Below are positions 1 through 7,654 of a stretch of 64,000 bases of DNA, in pieces; the stretch's first letter is position 1; each line of letters begins with the position of its first letter. Both the position numbers and the translations under genes were made by a program. A model generated the notes under the pieces. It ran no database searches and was not told where the DNA came from. It worked only from the letters and a program-made list of their open reading frames with translations. The stretch comes from Albimonas donghaensis (GTDB lineage Bacteria > Pseudomonadota > Alphaproteobacteria > Rhodobacterales > Rhodobacteraceae), in the NCBI RefSeq assembly GCF_900106695.1, contig NZ_FNMZ01000005.1:124001-188000 (forward strand), given 5' to 3'.

Positions 1-270
1 TCGGAACTGGTCCGCCCCGACGGCCCCCCCGGCCTGGTCATCGTCAACCCGCCCTACGGCGCCCGGATCGGCGAGGTCGCCAAGCTGCGCCCGCTCTACG
101 GCACGCTGGGCGAGGCGCTGAAGGCCGGCTTCTCCGGCTGGCGGGTGGGGCTGATCACCACCGAGACGCCGCTGGCCCGCGCCACCGGCCTGCCCTTCCT
201 CCCCCCCGGCCCGCCGGTCGCGCATGGGGGGCTGAAAGTGAAGCTGTTCCGCACCGAACCGCTGGCGTAA
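1..270 (+). CDS. Class I SAM-dependent RNA methyltransferase (RlmL/THUMP-type), 3' end only
   Basis: This is the C-terminal 89 residues of a gene that begins upstream of the window. Near residue 17 the frame reads NPPYG, the motif IV of amino-group RNA methyltransferases that methylate guanine N2 or adenine N6. The following arrangement (RIGE, LYG, LK, GW, then a terminal LPF...HGGLKVKLF) is typical of the catalytic end of THUMP-domain 23S rRNA methyltransferases such as the RlmL N-terminal half. It ends in TAA, followed by an intergenic palindrome. The THUMP and SAM-binding parts lie outside the window, so the exact target base cannot be assigned. The reading frame is open from base 1. Confidence 0.8.
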   Translation, partial: SELVRPDGPPGLVIVNPPYGARIGEVAKLRPLYGTLGEALKAGFSGWRVGLITTETPLARATGLPFLPPGPPVAHGGLKVKLFRTEPLA

Positions 271-286
271 GCGGCGACGGACGGCG

Positions 287-346
287 GCGGGTCGGCGCCC
301 GCCCTACGCCAACGGCGCCGCGCGCGTAGGGCGGGTCTCGACCCGC
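287..346. repeat. Dispersed palindromic intergenic element, copy 1
   Basis: Two 23-base arms (287-309 and 324-346) are reverse complements apart from a 3-base core difference. Each carries the string CCCGCCCTACGC or its complement. The 14-base spacer would form the loop. It lies between the converging methyltransferase and hydrolase genes, so it may act as a bidirectional terminator. A related element with the same CGTAGGGCGGGT core occurs at 41863-41897. Confidence 0.7.
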
Positions 347-371
347 CTCCCCCCGGGCTCGCCCCCCCGGC

Positions 372-1217
372 TCAGCCCTCGCGGATCGTCCGCAGGACCG
401 GGCGCAGATAGTCCAGGAACCGCTCCGGGTTCTCGGACATGGGGAAATGGCCCATCCCCTCCATCTCGGTCATCTCCACCCCCAGCCGCCGGGCGAGGTC
501 CCGCGTGTCGTCGGGCGTGCAGGAATAGTCATAGGACCCGGTCAGCAGGTGGATCGGGCATTTCGCGACGTCGATCTCCGCCACCTGGCCCGAGATGTCG
601 CCGTCCACCTTGTAGAACCACAGATCCCCCCGGAAGACCCCCGGCCCGCCCTGCATGTAGTGCCAGCGGGTCTCGTCCCGCTCGGCCTCGGGGCTCTGGG
701 GGGCCATCAGCCCGTAGGCGACGGCGCCGCAGACCTCTCCGCCATGCACGTCGGGGCGGTGCAGCCAGGCCGTGTCGTAATAGGGCGCCACATGGTCCGA
801 GCTCTGCAACCCAATCAGCGCCCGGAACCGCTCCGGATGGCGATGCGCCAGATGCAGCACGATGCGCCCGCCGATGGAGCAGCCCATGACCACCGGGCGG
901 TCCAGTTCCAGCGCGTCGCAGACCGCGAGGATCTGGGCCGCGTAGGCGTCCGAGGTCAGGGCGTAGGCGTCATCCACCGTTCCCGGCGCGGGCGAGGATT
1001 TGCCGTGGCGGGGCATGTCGAAGACGATGACCCGGTGATGCGCCGTCACCTCCGGGTCGTTGAGCACGGCGCGATACTGGCGCCCGTCCGCCCCGGCGGT
1101 GTGCAGGCAGACCAGGGGGACGCCCTCGCCGGCCTCCTCCCAGTAGACGCGATGGGTCCGGCCCTCGATCTCCATGTGACCGTAGCGTCCGATGATGGGT
1201 TCGACGCGCATCGTCAT
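372..1217 (-). CDS. Alpha/beta-fold hydrolase
   Basis: A 281-residue cytoplasmic alpha/beta hydrolase with no signal peptide. The nucleophile elbow GCSIGG places the catalytic serine at about residue 114. The acid is probably D230 (in TGSYDYS) and the histidine H257 (in GMGHFP). The oxyanion strand segment reads LHTAGADGRQYR near residue 40. The ATG start overlaps the stop of the upstream SCP2-like gene by 4 bases (ATGA), so the two are almost certainly translated together. The substrate is unknown. Family members cleave esters, C-C bonds of ring-fission products, or peroxy acids, and the lipid-carrier-like partner hints at a hydrophobic substrate (inference). Confidence 0.85.
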   Translation of the reverse strand: MTMRVEPIIGRYGHMEIEGRTHRVYWEEAGEGVPLVCLHTAGADGRQYRAVLNDPEVTAHHRVIVFDMPRHGKSSPAPGTVDDAYALTSDAYAAQILAVCDALELDRPVVMGCSIGGRIVLHLAHRHPERFRALIGLQSSDHVAPYYDTAWLHRPDVHGGEVCGAVAYGLMAPQSPEAERDETRWHYMQGGPGVFRGDLWFYKVDGDISGQVAEIDVAKCPIHLLTGSYDYSCTPDDTRDLARRLGVEMTEMEGMGHFPMSENPERFLDYLRPVLRTIREG

Positions 1218-1609
1218 GCCGTGGCCTCCGGCGCGGTTTCCGGCTGGGGCCGCAGGCTGGCCAGCAGCAGCTTGAAATAGAGCAGGTTGGACATCAGCGG
1301 ATGCAGGTTCCCCTCGAACCGCATCGCGCCGCGTTTCAGCAGCGCCATCAGGTCATGCGAGCCCGGCGGCGGAACCGCGCGCAGGAACAGCGCCCAGTCC
1401 TCCTCCGCCGCCGAAATCGCGAAATCCCATGACGGCATGACCAGCGGCCCGTCCTCCACCAGGATCACCGCCCCGGCGCGGATCGTGACCAGCGTCTCCG
1501 AGCCGGACCCGCCTGCCCCGGCCCGCAGCATCATCCGCGCGTCCAGCGCCCGTCCCCGCAGCGCGAGCGGCGTGCCCGGCCCCCCGGTCTCGGCCAATCC
1601 AGCGAACAT
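1214..1609 (-). CDS. Small SCP2 (sterol carrier)-like protein
   Basis: A 131-residue protein whose C-terminal half (W-DFAISAAEEDW..., then LMALLKRGAMRFEGN followed by a hydrophobic helix) resembles SCP2-like sterol/acyl-binding folds. In that family a short GxhxhxGD/N segment precedes a helix that covers the lipid tunnel. The assignment is by pattern only and is tentative. The start is supported by a strong ribosome-binding site (GGAGG, 5 bases upstream). It is the first gene of a two-gene unit with the alpha/beta hydrolase, so it could present a hydrophobic substrate to it. There is no signal peptide or membrane segment. Confidence 0.6.
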   Translation of the reverse strand: MFAGLAETGGPGTPLALRGRALDARMMLRAGAGGSGSETLVTIRAGAVILVEDGPLVMPSWDFAISAAEEDWALFLRAVPPPGSHDLMALLKRGAMRFEGNLHPLMSNLLYFKLLLASLRPQPETAPEATA

Positions 1610-1730
1610 GCGGCCTCCCTTCGGCTGGGGACATCCGGCGCGGTCCCCTTCGCGCCGAGCCTAGCCCGACGGTCCCGCCCCGGCCAAGCGACGCCCGCGC
1701 AGGCGACCCCGACCGGAGGTCAGGCAGCGC

Positions 1731-2711
1731 CTAGTCCGTCACCTGTTCGGACGGCATCTCGGCGGCCGCGCCCCGGCGGAAGAACTCCGGCGACTCGCCC
1801 GAAGCGTCCAGCAGCCAGTCGACGAAGCGCCGGGTCTGGGCCCCGGCCGAGGTCATCGTCGGCCACACCACCCAGAACGCCGCCCCGGTCCGCCAGGGCC
1901 GGTCGAAGGGGCGGATCAGGGCGCCGGACTCCAGCTCCTCGGTCAGCAGGTCGAGCTGGCCCACCGCCAGCCCGAACCCCTGCCGCGCGGCGGAATAGGT
2001 CAGCAGCGAGGTGTCGAACTCGATCCCCTCGCGCGCGTTCACCTCCACCCCCGCCGCCCGCGACCAGCGTTCCCATTCCGAACGACGATAGCGCGAATGC
2101 AGCAGGTCGCAGCGGGCGATGTCCTCAAGGCTTTTCAGCCCGCCCATCCGCTCGGCATAGGCGGGGGCGCAGACCACGTCGACCACCTCGTCGAACAGTT
2201 TCCGCGCCCGCGCGTCGCGCCAGGCGCCGTGGCCCAGCTGCAAGGCCGCGTCCAGATGCGTGCCGCGGAAATCCAGCGGCTCCACCCGCGTGTCCAGCCG
2301 GATCCGGCAATCGGGATGCCGGCGCGAGAACTCGGCAAGCCGCGGCATCAGCCAGTGATGGGCGAAGGTCGGGTAGATGCGCAGGTTGACCGTGTTGCGG
2401 CTCTCATTGGCAAGGATCCGCGCCGTCGCCGTTTCCAGGTCGTCGAACAGCCCCGCGATCTCATGCCCGAAATTGCGCCCCACCTCGGTCAGCTTGACCG
2501 AGCGCGCGCCGCGCTCGAACAGCTTCACGCCCAGGTAATTCTCCAGGATCGCGATCTGCCGGCTGACCGCCACCTGGCTCACCCCCATCTGCGCGGCCGC
2601 GGCCGTGAAGGTCTTGTGCCGCGACGCCACCGCGAAGGCGCGCATCGGGTTGAGCGGCAGGTTGTTGAGCGGCTGGCTGGCCTTGGAGGCGGACCGGGGG
2701 CTGTCATCCAT
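1731..2711 (-). CDS. LysR-family transcriptional regulator, GcvA-like
   Basis: A 326-residue LysR regulator. The winged helix-turn-helix at about residues 18-80 has the GcvA-subgroup signature (LNPMRAFAVASRHKTFTAAA, then VSQVAVSRQI). It is followed by the linker helix and a two-lobe effector-binding domain to about residue 300. The frame is open much further upstream on this strand only because of GC bias. The ATG at 2711 is preferred because it puts the HTH near the N terminus as in the family. It is divergent from the acyl-CoA dehydrogenase gene at 2874 across 162 bases, the usual geometry for a LysR regulator and its target, so it probably controls that gene (inference). Confidence 0.88.
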   Translation of the reverse strand: MDDSPRSASKASQPLNNLPLNPMRAFAVASRHKTFTAAAAQMGVSQVAVSRQIAILENYLGVKLFERGARSVKLTEVGRNFGHEIAGLFDDLETATARILANESRNTVNLRIYPTFAHHWLMPRLAEFSRRHPDCRIRLDTRVEPLDFRGTHLDAALQLGHGAWRDARARKLFDEVVDVVCAPAYAERMGGLKSLEDIARCDLLHSRYRRSEWERWSRAAGVEVNAREGIEFDTSLLTYSAARQGFGLAVGQLDLLTEELESGALIRPFDRPWRTGAAFWVVWPTMTSAGAQTRRFVDWLLDASGESPEFFRRGAAAEMPSEQVTD

Positions 2712-2873
2712 AAGCTGCGGTTTTCCGGGGCTGACATCTGACGAGTTTCGCAAACCCACGCTTAGTCTAGCCTCGCCCTCGACCCAAGCCCCGGACGGTC
2801 GCGAGGCCGTGATCGTCTGCGCGATCGCACCCCGCGCCCCTCCCCCGCGTCCCCCCGCCCAAGCGAGGCCCCG

Positions 2874-4040
2874 ATGGATTTCGAGCTGACCGAAGAGCAG
2901 ACCCTTTTCCGCGACACCGTCTCCCGCCTCGCGCGGAGCGAACTGGCGGAAGGCGCCGCGGCCCGCGCCCGCTCCGGCGCCTATCCCTGGGACGTGGCCG
3001 CGCGTCTGGCCGAGGCCGGGCTGATCGGCATCACCGCGCCCGAGGCCGATGGCGGCCAGGGCGGCGGGCTGATCGAGGCGATCCTCGCGATTCAGGCCGT
3101 GGCCGAGGTCTGCCCCCGCTCCGGCGACGTGGTGCAGGCCGGCAATTTCGGCCCGATCCGCACTTTCTGCGAATACGCGACGCCGGAACAGAAGGCCCGC
3201 TTCCTGCCCGACCTGCTGGGCGGACGCGCCGCGATCTCGCTGGGGATGACCGAGCCCGAGGCGGGCTCGGCCGCCACCGACATGACCACCTCGGCGCGCG
3301 AGGAGGGCGACCACTACGTCATCAACGGCACGAAGATCTTCGGCACGCTCTCGGCCGAGGCGAACCTGTTCCTGGTCTATCTCCGCTTCGGGCCGGGGGT
3401 CGGGGGCATCGGCTCGATCCTGGTGGAGCGCGGGACGCCGGGCTTCGAGATCGGCCAGCCGTCGGGCTTCATGAACGGGGAGGACTGGTCGCAGCTGTAT
3501 TTCTCCGAGTGCCGCGTGCCCAGGGCCAACCTCCTGCTGGGACCGGGCGGGTTCAAGAAGCAGATCTCGGGCTTCAACGTCGAGCGGCTGGGGAATTCCG
3601 CCCGCGCCGTGGCGGTGGGGCGGCACGCCTTCAACCTGGCGCGGGACCATGCGCTGACCCGAAAACAGTTCGGGCGGCCGCTTTGCGAATTCCAGGGCCT
3701 GCAATGGAAATTCGCGGAGATGGCGGTGAAGCTGGACGCGGCGCAGTTGCTGCTGATGCGCGCGGCGGTGAAGGCGGCGGGGGGGCTGCCCTCCGCCCAG
3801 GACACGGCCATGGCCAAGCTCGCCTGCAACGAGGCGGGGTTCTTCGCCGCCAACGAAGCGTTGCAGGTGATGGGGGGGCTGGGCTTCTCCACCGACTCGA
3901 CGGCGCAGTATTGCGTGCGGCGGACGCGGGGCTGGATGATCGCCGGCGGCTCGACCGAGATCCTCAAGAACCGCATCGCCGAGGGCGTCTTCGGCCGCCG
4001 CTTCGACCAGCGCCCGCCGCGGGCGGAGGCGGCTGGCTGA
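2874..4040 (+). CDS. Acyl-CoA dehydrogenase
   Basis: A 388-residue FAD-dependent acyl-CoA dehydrogenase catalysing alpha,beta-desaturation of an acyl-CoA. The N-terminal helical domain covers about 1-120. The FAD/substrate beta domain has GMTEPEAGSA (about 124-133) and YVINGTKIFGT (148-158). The C-terminal helical domain has RKQFGRPL (263-270). The usual YEGT catalytic glutamate is absent: the C-terminal loop reads IAGGSTEI. E237 in the helix NVERLGNSA matches the alternative position used by isovaleryl-CoA dehydrogenase, so a branched or unusual substrate is likely (inference). Start ATG follows the divergent promoter region shared with the LysR gene. Confidence 0.88.
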   Translation: MDFELTEEQTLFRDTVSRLARSELAEGAAARARSGAYPWDVAARLAEAGLIGITAPEADGGQGGGLIEAILAIQAVAEVCPRSGDVVQAGNFGPIRTFCEYATPEQKARFLPDLLGGRAAISLGMTEPEAGSAATDMTTSAREEGDHYVINGTKIFGTLSAEANLFLVYLRFGPGVGGIGSILVERGTPGFEIGQPSGFMNGEDWSQLYFSECRVPRANLLLGPGGFKKQISGFNVERLGNSARAVAVGRHAFNLARDHALTRKQFGRPLCEFQGLQWKFAEMAVKLDAAQLLLMRAAVKAAGGLPSAQDTAMAKLACNEAGFFAANEALQVMGGLGFSTDSTAQYCVRRTRGWMIAGGSTEILKNRIAEGVFGRRFDQRPPRAEAAG

Positions 4041-4256
4041 ACGGGCCTCGCCTGCCGGCCGGGTATGCGGGACCATGCAGCGGACGGCGCCCGGCGGACG
4101 GAGAGGGAGCCGCGCGACGACCCGCCCGCGGGCGGCGCCGGTCCGCCCGCGCGGCCCGGCGCCCGGACAAGGGCCGCGACCGGGCCCGGCGGAACCGTGC
4201 CGCTTCCGATGGACCCGCCGCTTGACCCGCCCCCGCCATCGGGCCAAGCCTCGTCC

Positions 4257-5198
4257 ATGTCCGCCTCCGCCGCGCCCTCGCCCTCGCCCGATGATCGCCG
4301 CCCGATCCTGATCTGCGGCCCCACCGCCTCCGGCAAGTCCGGCCTGGCGCTGGCGCTGGCCGAGCGGCTGAACGGCGTGGTGGTCAACGCCGACGCGCTG
4401 CAGGTCTATGACGGCTGGCGCGTGCTCACCGCCCGCCCCCCCGCCGGGGACGAGGCCCGCGCGCCCCACCGTCTCTATGGCCACGTGCCCCCGTCCGAGC
4501 CCTATTCCACCGGCCGCTGGCTGGCCGAGGCCGGAGACGAGATCGCCGCCGCGCGCGCCTCGGGACGGGTTCCGATCCTGGTCGGCGGCACCGGGCTCTA
4601 CTTCACCGCGCTGACCGAGGGGCTGGCCGACATCCCCCCGACCCCGCCCGCGATCCGCGCGGCGGCGGAGGCCGAGCTGGCGCGGCTCGGCCTGCCCGCC
4701 TTCGCCGAGGCGCTGCGGGCGCGCGACCCCGAGACCCACGCGCGGCTCGACCTCGCCAATCCGCGCCGGGTGCTGCGGGCCTGGGAGGCGCTGGAGACCA
4801 CGGGCCGTCCGCTCGCCCGCCTGCAGGCGGAAACCCCGCCGCCGGTGCTGGCCCTGACCGACGCGCGCGCGATCCGCCTGATGCCGGAGCGCGAGACGCT
4901 CTATGCCGGCATCGACGCGCGGTTCGCGGCGATGCTGGAGGAGGGGGCGCTGGACGAGGCCCGCGCGGCGATGGATTGGGAGGCGCCGGCCTCCACCGCC
5001 ATGCAGGCCCTGGGCGCGGCGGAGCTGATCGCGCATCTGCGCGGCGAGATGAGCCTCGACGAGGCGCGCGAGCTCGCCGCCCGGGCCACCCGCCGCTATG
5101 CCAAGCGGCAGTTGAGCTGGGCGCGCAACCGGCTGGGCGCCTGGCCCGCGGCGGCGACCCCGGCGGAGGCGTTCCGCGCGCTGACCGGCGAGGCCTGA
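4257..5198 (+). CDS. miaA: tRNA dimethylallyltransferase
   Basis: MiaA adds a dimethylallyl group to N6 of A37 in tRNAs reading codons that begin with U. From the ATG at 4257 the protein has 313 residues, the normal length. It carries the P-loop GPTASGKS (about 21-28), the DALQVYDGWRVLTARP segment (DSxQvY-like catalytic region), the ILVGGTGLYF motif, and QALGAAELI near the C terminus. The frame stays open upstream to 4065, but that stretch is Pro/Arg-rich with no family similarity, so the internal ATG is chosen. It is a single gene between the acyl-CoA dehydrogenase and a non-coding stretch. The upstream 216 bases hold no evident feature. Confidence 0.93.
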   Translation: MSASAAPSPSPDDRRPILICGPTASGKSGLALALAERLNGVVVNADALQVYDGWRVLTARPPAGDEARAPHRLYGHVPPSEPYSTGRWLAEAGDEIAAARASGRVPILVGGTGLYFTALTEGLADIPPTPPAIRAAAEAELARLGLPAFAEALRARDPETHARLDLANPRRVLRAWEALETTGRPLARLQAETPPPVLALTDARAIRLMPERETLYAGIDARFAAMLEEGALDEARAAMDWEAPASTAMQALGAAELIAHLRGEMSLDEARELAARATRRYAKRQLSWARNRLGAWPAAATPAEAFRALTGEA

Positions 5199-5867
5199 CC
5201 GGGAGGACGCGGCGCGGCGTGCGGGACAGCCGCGGGTCGCCGACCCGCCGGACTTCGGCGGCGGGCGGCGGGCGGCGGCGGCGCAGGGGCCCGGCCTCGC
5301 CAAACGCGACGCCCGTCGGCAAGGCTCGCGCTCGATCAGCCTGCGGGCGCGGCGCCCGTCCGATCAGCCTGCGGGCGCGGCGCCTGTCCGGGATGAACTG
5401 AGCCCGGGAAAACCCACGCCCCGCACCGCGGGACGACACGCATTCCGCCCGGCGCGCTGTGCTGCGGCGGGATCGAAACGGCGCGCGTCCGCGCGTCGTC
5501 GCCGCCTTGTGAAGGCGGTCCGTGACTTGCGGTGATCGCCGGCAAGCCCCGAGGTCAGGGCGGGCCGCGTGCGCCGGCTTTCGCGCCGCGGCGGCGGGCC
5601 CGCTCCTCCCGCGAGCCGGGCGGAGGCGGTGCGCCCCACGCCCCTCGGCCCCCCCGTCCCTCGACCAGGATCGCGCAACGCATGGGTCCGCGCGCATCCC
5701 TGCGCGGCGCAGGCCCCGCAGCGAAGGGACGGACCAGGAGGAGAAGCAGCAGGCCGATCATCCGCCCATGAAACCCCGCCATGGTTAAGGAGGCGTTGCG
5801 ACCACGCGGCTGGCCGTTTCGCGCGGAATGGGATTTGTGGTCTCTCCGGACGCAAGGACCCGAGCCG
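5199..5867. other. Non-coding stretch between miaA and the MFS gene
   Basis: No convincing gene is seen on either strand. Open frames here lack a ribosome-binding site or family motifs and are Arg/Pro/Ala-rich. The stretch holds a 28-bp tandem duplication (5333-5388). There is also an AAGGAGG at 5787-5793 without a well-placed start codon: a TTG lies only 2 bases downstream. Confidence 0.6.
5333..5388. repeat. 28-bp tandem duplication
   Basis: Units 5333-5360 and 5361-5388 begin CGATCAGCCTGCGGGCGCGG and differ by one base (CCC versus CCT near the end). Probably slippage or unequal recombination in non-coding DNA. Confidence 0.9.
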
Positions 5868-7334
5868 ATGCCCACCGACCCCGATTCCTCCCCCGACACC
5901 TCCCCCGCCCCCTCCGGCACGCATGTCCGCTGGTCCGAGATCCTGACCCGCGAGCACGCGCCCTCGCTGGCGCTGGTGGCGCTGGCGGTCTGGCTGCACG
6001 CGGCGACCACCCTGCTGCTCGCCACGATGATCGATTCGATCCTGCGCGATATCGGCGGCGAGCGGCTGGTGGCCTGGACGGTGGCGATCTACCTGGTGGG
6101 CTCGATCGCGGCGGGCTCGGTCGCGGGGCTGGCGGCCGGGCGCTTCGGGTTGCGCCGGCCCATGGCGGGGGCGGCGATGGTGTTCGCGGCGGGCTGCGTG
6201 CTGAATGCGGTCGCGCCCTCGATGCCCGTGCTGCTGGTCGGGCGGCTGATGGAGGGGATCGGCGGCGGCGGCCTGATGGCGCTGGCCTTCGTGGCCGTCG
6301 GAAAACTGTTCCCGCCGCGGCTGACGGCGCGGGCGCTGGCCGTGGTCTCGACGCTGTGGGGCGTCTCGGCGCTGCTCGGGCCGCTGACCGGCGGGCTGTT
6401 CGTGGCCTATGCCGACTGGCGCTGGGGGCTCTGGGCCTTCGCGGCGCAGGCGGCGGCGCTGGCGGTATGGATCGCGCTGGTCCTGCGGCGCGAGCCCCGA
6501 CCCGCCGCGCCGCCGCCCCTGCGCCTGCCGCTGGAGCGGCTGGCCCTGATCGCCGGCGGCGTCGGGCTGATCGCGGCGGCGGGGCTGGATCCGGCGCCGC
6601 TGCGCTCCTCCCTCTGCCTCGCCGGCGGCGCCGCCGCGCTGTGGGGCGCCCTGCGCATCGACGCCCGCCGGGGCGAGGGGCGGCTGTTCCCTGCGCGGGC
6701 CTTCCGGCCCTCGGACCCCGCGGGGGCGGCGCTTCTGATGGTGCTGTGCATGTCCTTCGCGCTGGTGTCGTTCAACGCCTTCGCGCCGGTGATGCTGATG
6801 CGGCTGCACGGGCTGCCGCCGATGGCGGCCGGCTACGTGATGGCCGCGGTGCCGGCGGGATGGTCCACGACCGCCGTGCTGGCGTCGTCCCTGCCCCCGC
6901 GCCATGACCCCAGGGCCATCGCCATCGGCATGTGCCTGGTGGCGCTGTCCCTGCCCTTGCTGGCGCTGACCGTGCCGTCGGGCCCGCCCGCCGCGGTGGC
7001 GCTGGTGGCGGCGATGGAGGGGGCGGGCTTCGGCCTGTGCTGGACGTTCCTGCTCCGCCGCGCCCGCGCCTTCGCCGGGCCGGGGGACGCGCCGAGGGTC
7101 GCCGCCGCCATCCCCACCACCCAGCAGCTCGGCTTCGCCTCGGGCGCCGCCTTCGCCGGGCTCGCCGGCAACGCCGCGGGTTTCGCGGCGGGGGCGGACG
7201 CGGAGACGCTGCGCGTCGTGGCGCGCACGGTCTATCTCGCGCCCCTGCCCGCCGCGGCGCTGGGGCTGTGGGCCATGTCGCGCTTCGTGCGCGCCCCAGC
7301 GCCCGTCGGCGCGCCGGACGGATCGCGGGGCTGA
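5868..7334 (+). CDS. MFS transporter, 14-TM drug-exporter type (DHA2-like)
   Basis: A 488-residue inner-membrane major facilitator with about 14 hydrophobic segments, the count of the DHA2 drug/proton antiporter group. The loop between TM2 and TM3 reads GRFGLRRPM, a shortened form of the MFS GxLaDrxGrkxxl motif. A Gly-rich segment (GRLMEGIGGGG) matches the fourth helix and LLGPLTGGLF the fifth-helix antiporter motif. The frame is open from ATG 5781, which would add 29 residues. Neither start has an ideal ribosome-binding site, and the ATG at 5868 is preferred because the upstream peptide looks unstructured. Substrate unknown. A perfect inverted repeat that may terminate the transcript lies 52 bases downstream. 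Confidence 0.82.
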   Translation: MPTDPDSSPDTSPAPSGTHVRWSEILTREHAPSLALVALAVWLHAATTLLLATMIDSILRDIGGERLVAWTVAIYLVGSIAAGSVAGLAAGRFGLRRPMAGAAMVFAAGCVLNAVAPSMPVLLVGRLMEGIGGGGLMALAFVAVGKLFPPRLTARALAVVSTLWGVSALLGPLTGGLFVAYADWRWGLWAFAAQAAALAVWIALVLRREPRPAAPPPLRLPLERLALIAGGVGLIAAAGLDPAPLRSSLCLAGGAAALWGALRIDARRGEGRLFPARAFRPSDPAGAALLMVLCMSFALVSFNAFAPVMLMRLHGLPPMAAGYVMAAVPAGWSTTAVLASSLPPRHDPRAIAIGMCLVALSLPLLALTVPSGPPAAVALVAAMEGAGFGLCWTFLLRRARAFAGPGDAPRVAAAIPTTQQLGFASGAAFAGLAGNAAGFAAGADAETLRVVARTVYLAPLPAAALGLWAMSRFVRAPAPVGAPDGSRG

Positions 7335-7385
7335 GCCCCCCGTGACGACGCCGCCGCCGCCTCCTGCCGCAACGGCGACCCGCTG

Positions 7386-7419
7386 AAAATTGCGCGCGAA
7401 GCCCCCGTCGCGCAATTTT
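7386..7419. terminator. Perfect 11-bp inverted repeat, probable terminator
   Basis: AAAATTGCGCG (7386-7396) and CGCGCAATTTT (7409-7419) enclose a 12-base loop. The A/T outer arms and the short T-run after the plus-strand stem resemble a bidirectional intrinsic terminator that would insulate ilvB from the MFS gene. An operator for the ilv promoter is an alternative. Confidence 0.55.
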
Positions 7420-7443
7420 CTCCATCCCGGACCGGTTCCGGGG

Positions 7444-7472
7444 TTGACCCTCCCCGCCCCGGCCGCTAATCG
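7444..7472 (+). promoter_or_regulatory. Putative sigma-70 promoter of the ilv operon
   Basis: TTGACC (7444-7449) is followed after 17 bases by TAATCG (7467-7472). This places transcription start about 25 bases before the leader peptide. The -35 is good and the -10 weak. Confidence 0.45.
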
Positions 7473-7504
7473 GGGCCTGCGGAGCGAAACCGGAGAGACC
7501 ACCG

Positions 7505-7543
7505 ATGATCGTCATTGCGGTACTTACGACAGGGCGCGCCTGA
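7505..7543 (+). CDS. ilv operon leader peptide (attenuation)
   Basis: A 12-residue open frame MIVIAVLTTGRA ending in TGA. It has a ribosome-binding site GGAGAG (7492-7497), 7 bases upstream. Five of the first seven residues are Ile, Val or Leu, the end products of the pathway whose first enzyme is encoded downstream. A terminator hairpin with seven Ts follows at 7580-7603. This is the standard layout of translation-coupled attenuation: shortage of charged branched-chain tRNAs stalls the ribosome in the leader and prevents the terminator from forming. An intermediate hairpin can form between GGGCGCG (7532-7538) and the CGCGCCC that precedes the terminator. The mechanism is inferred from layout. 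Confidence 0.85.
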   Translation: MIVIAVLTTGRA

Positions 7544-7579
7544 CCCGGACGAGGATTTCGTCCAGGACGCGCCCGCACG

Positions 7580-7603
7580 CCCCCGCCGCACGGGGGTTTT
7601 TTT
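7580..7603 (+). terminator. Attenuator terminator before ilvB
   Basis: CCCCCG (7580-7585), loop CCGCA, CGGGGG (7591-7596), then TTTTTTT (7597-7603). A strong Rho-independent terminator lies between the leader peptide and ilvB, so read-through is needed for ilvB expression. Confidence 0.88.
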
Positions 7604-7654
7604 GTGCCCGATGATCCGCCCCCGAACCTGACCACACGCCAGAGGAAGACCCCG

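Noticed and set aside
2712-5303. A continuous 1190-codon minus-strand frame covering LysR, the acyl-CoA dehydrogenase and miaA
   Set aside because: Only the last 326 codons have LysR similarity; the rest is Arg/Gly/Ala-rich antisense of real genes, a GC-bias artefact.
5781-5867. Upstream ATG start for the MFS gene
   Set aside because: It adds 29 non-conserved residues; the AAGGAGG here lies inside the codons rather than before a start. It remains possible.
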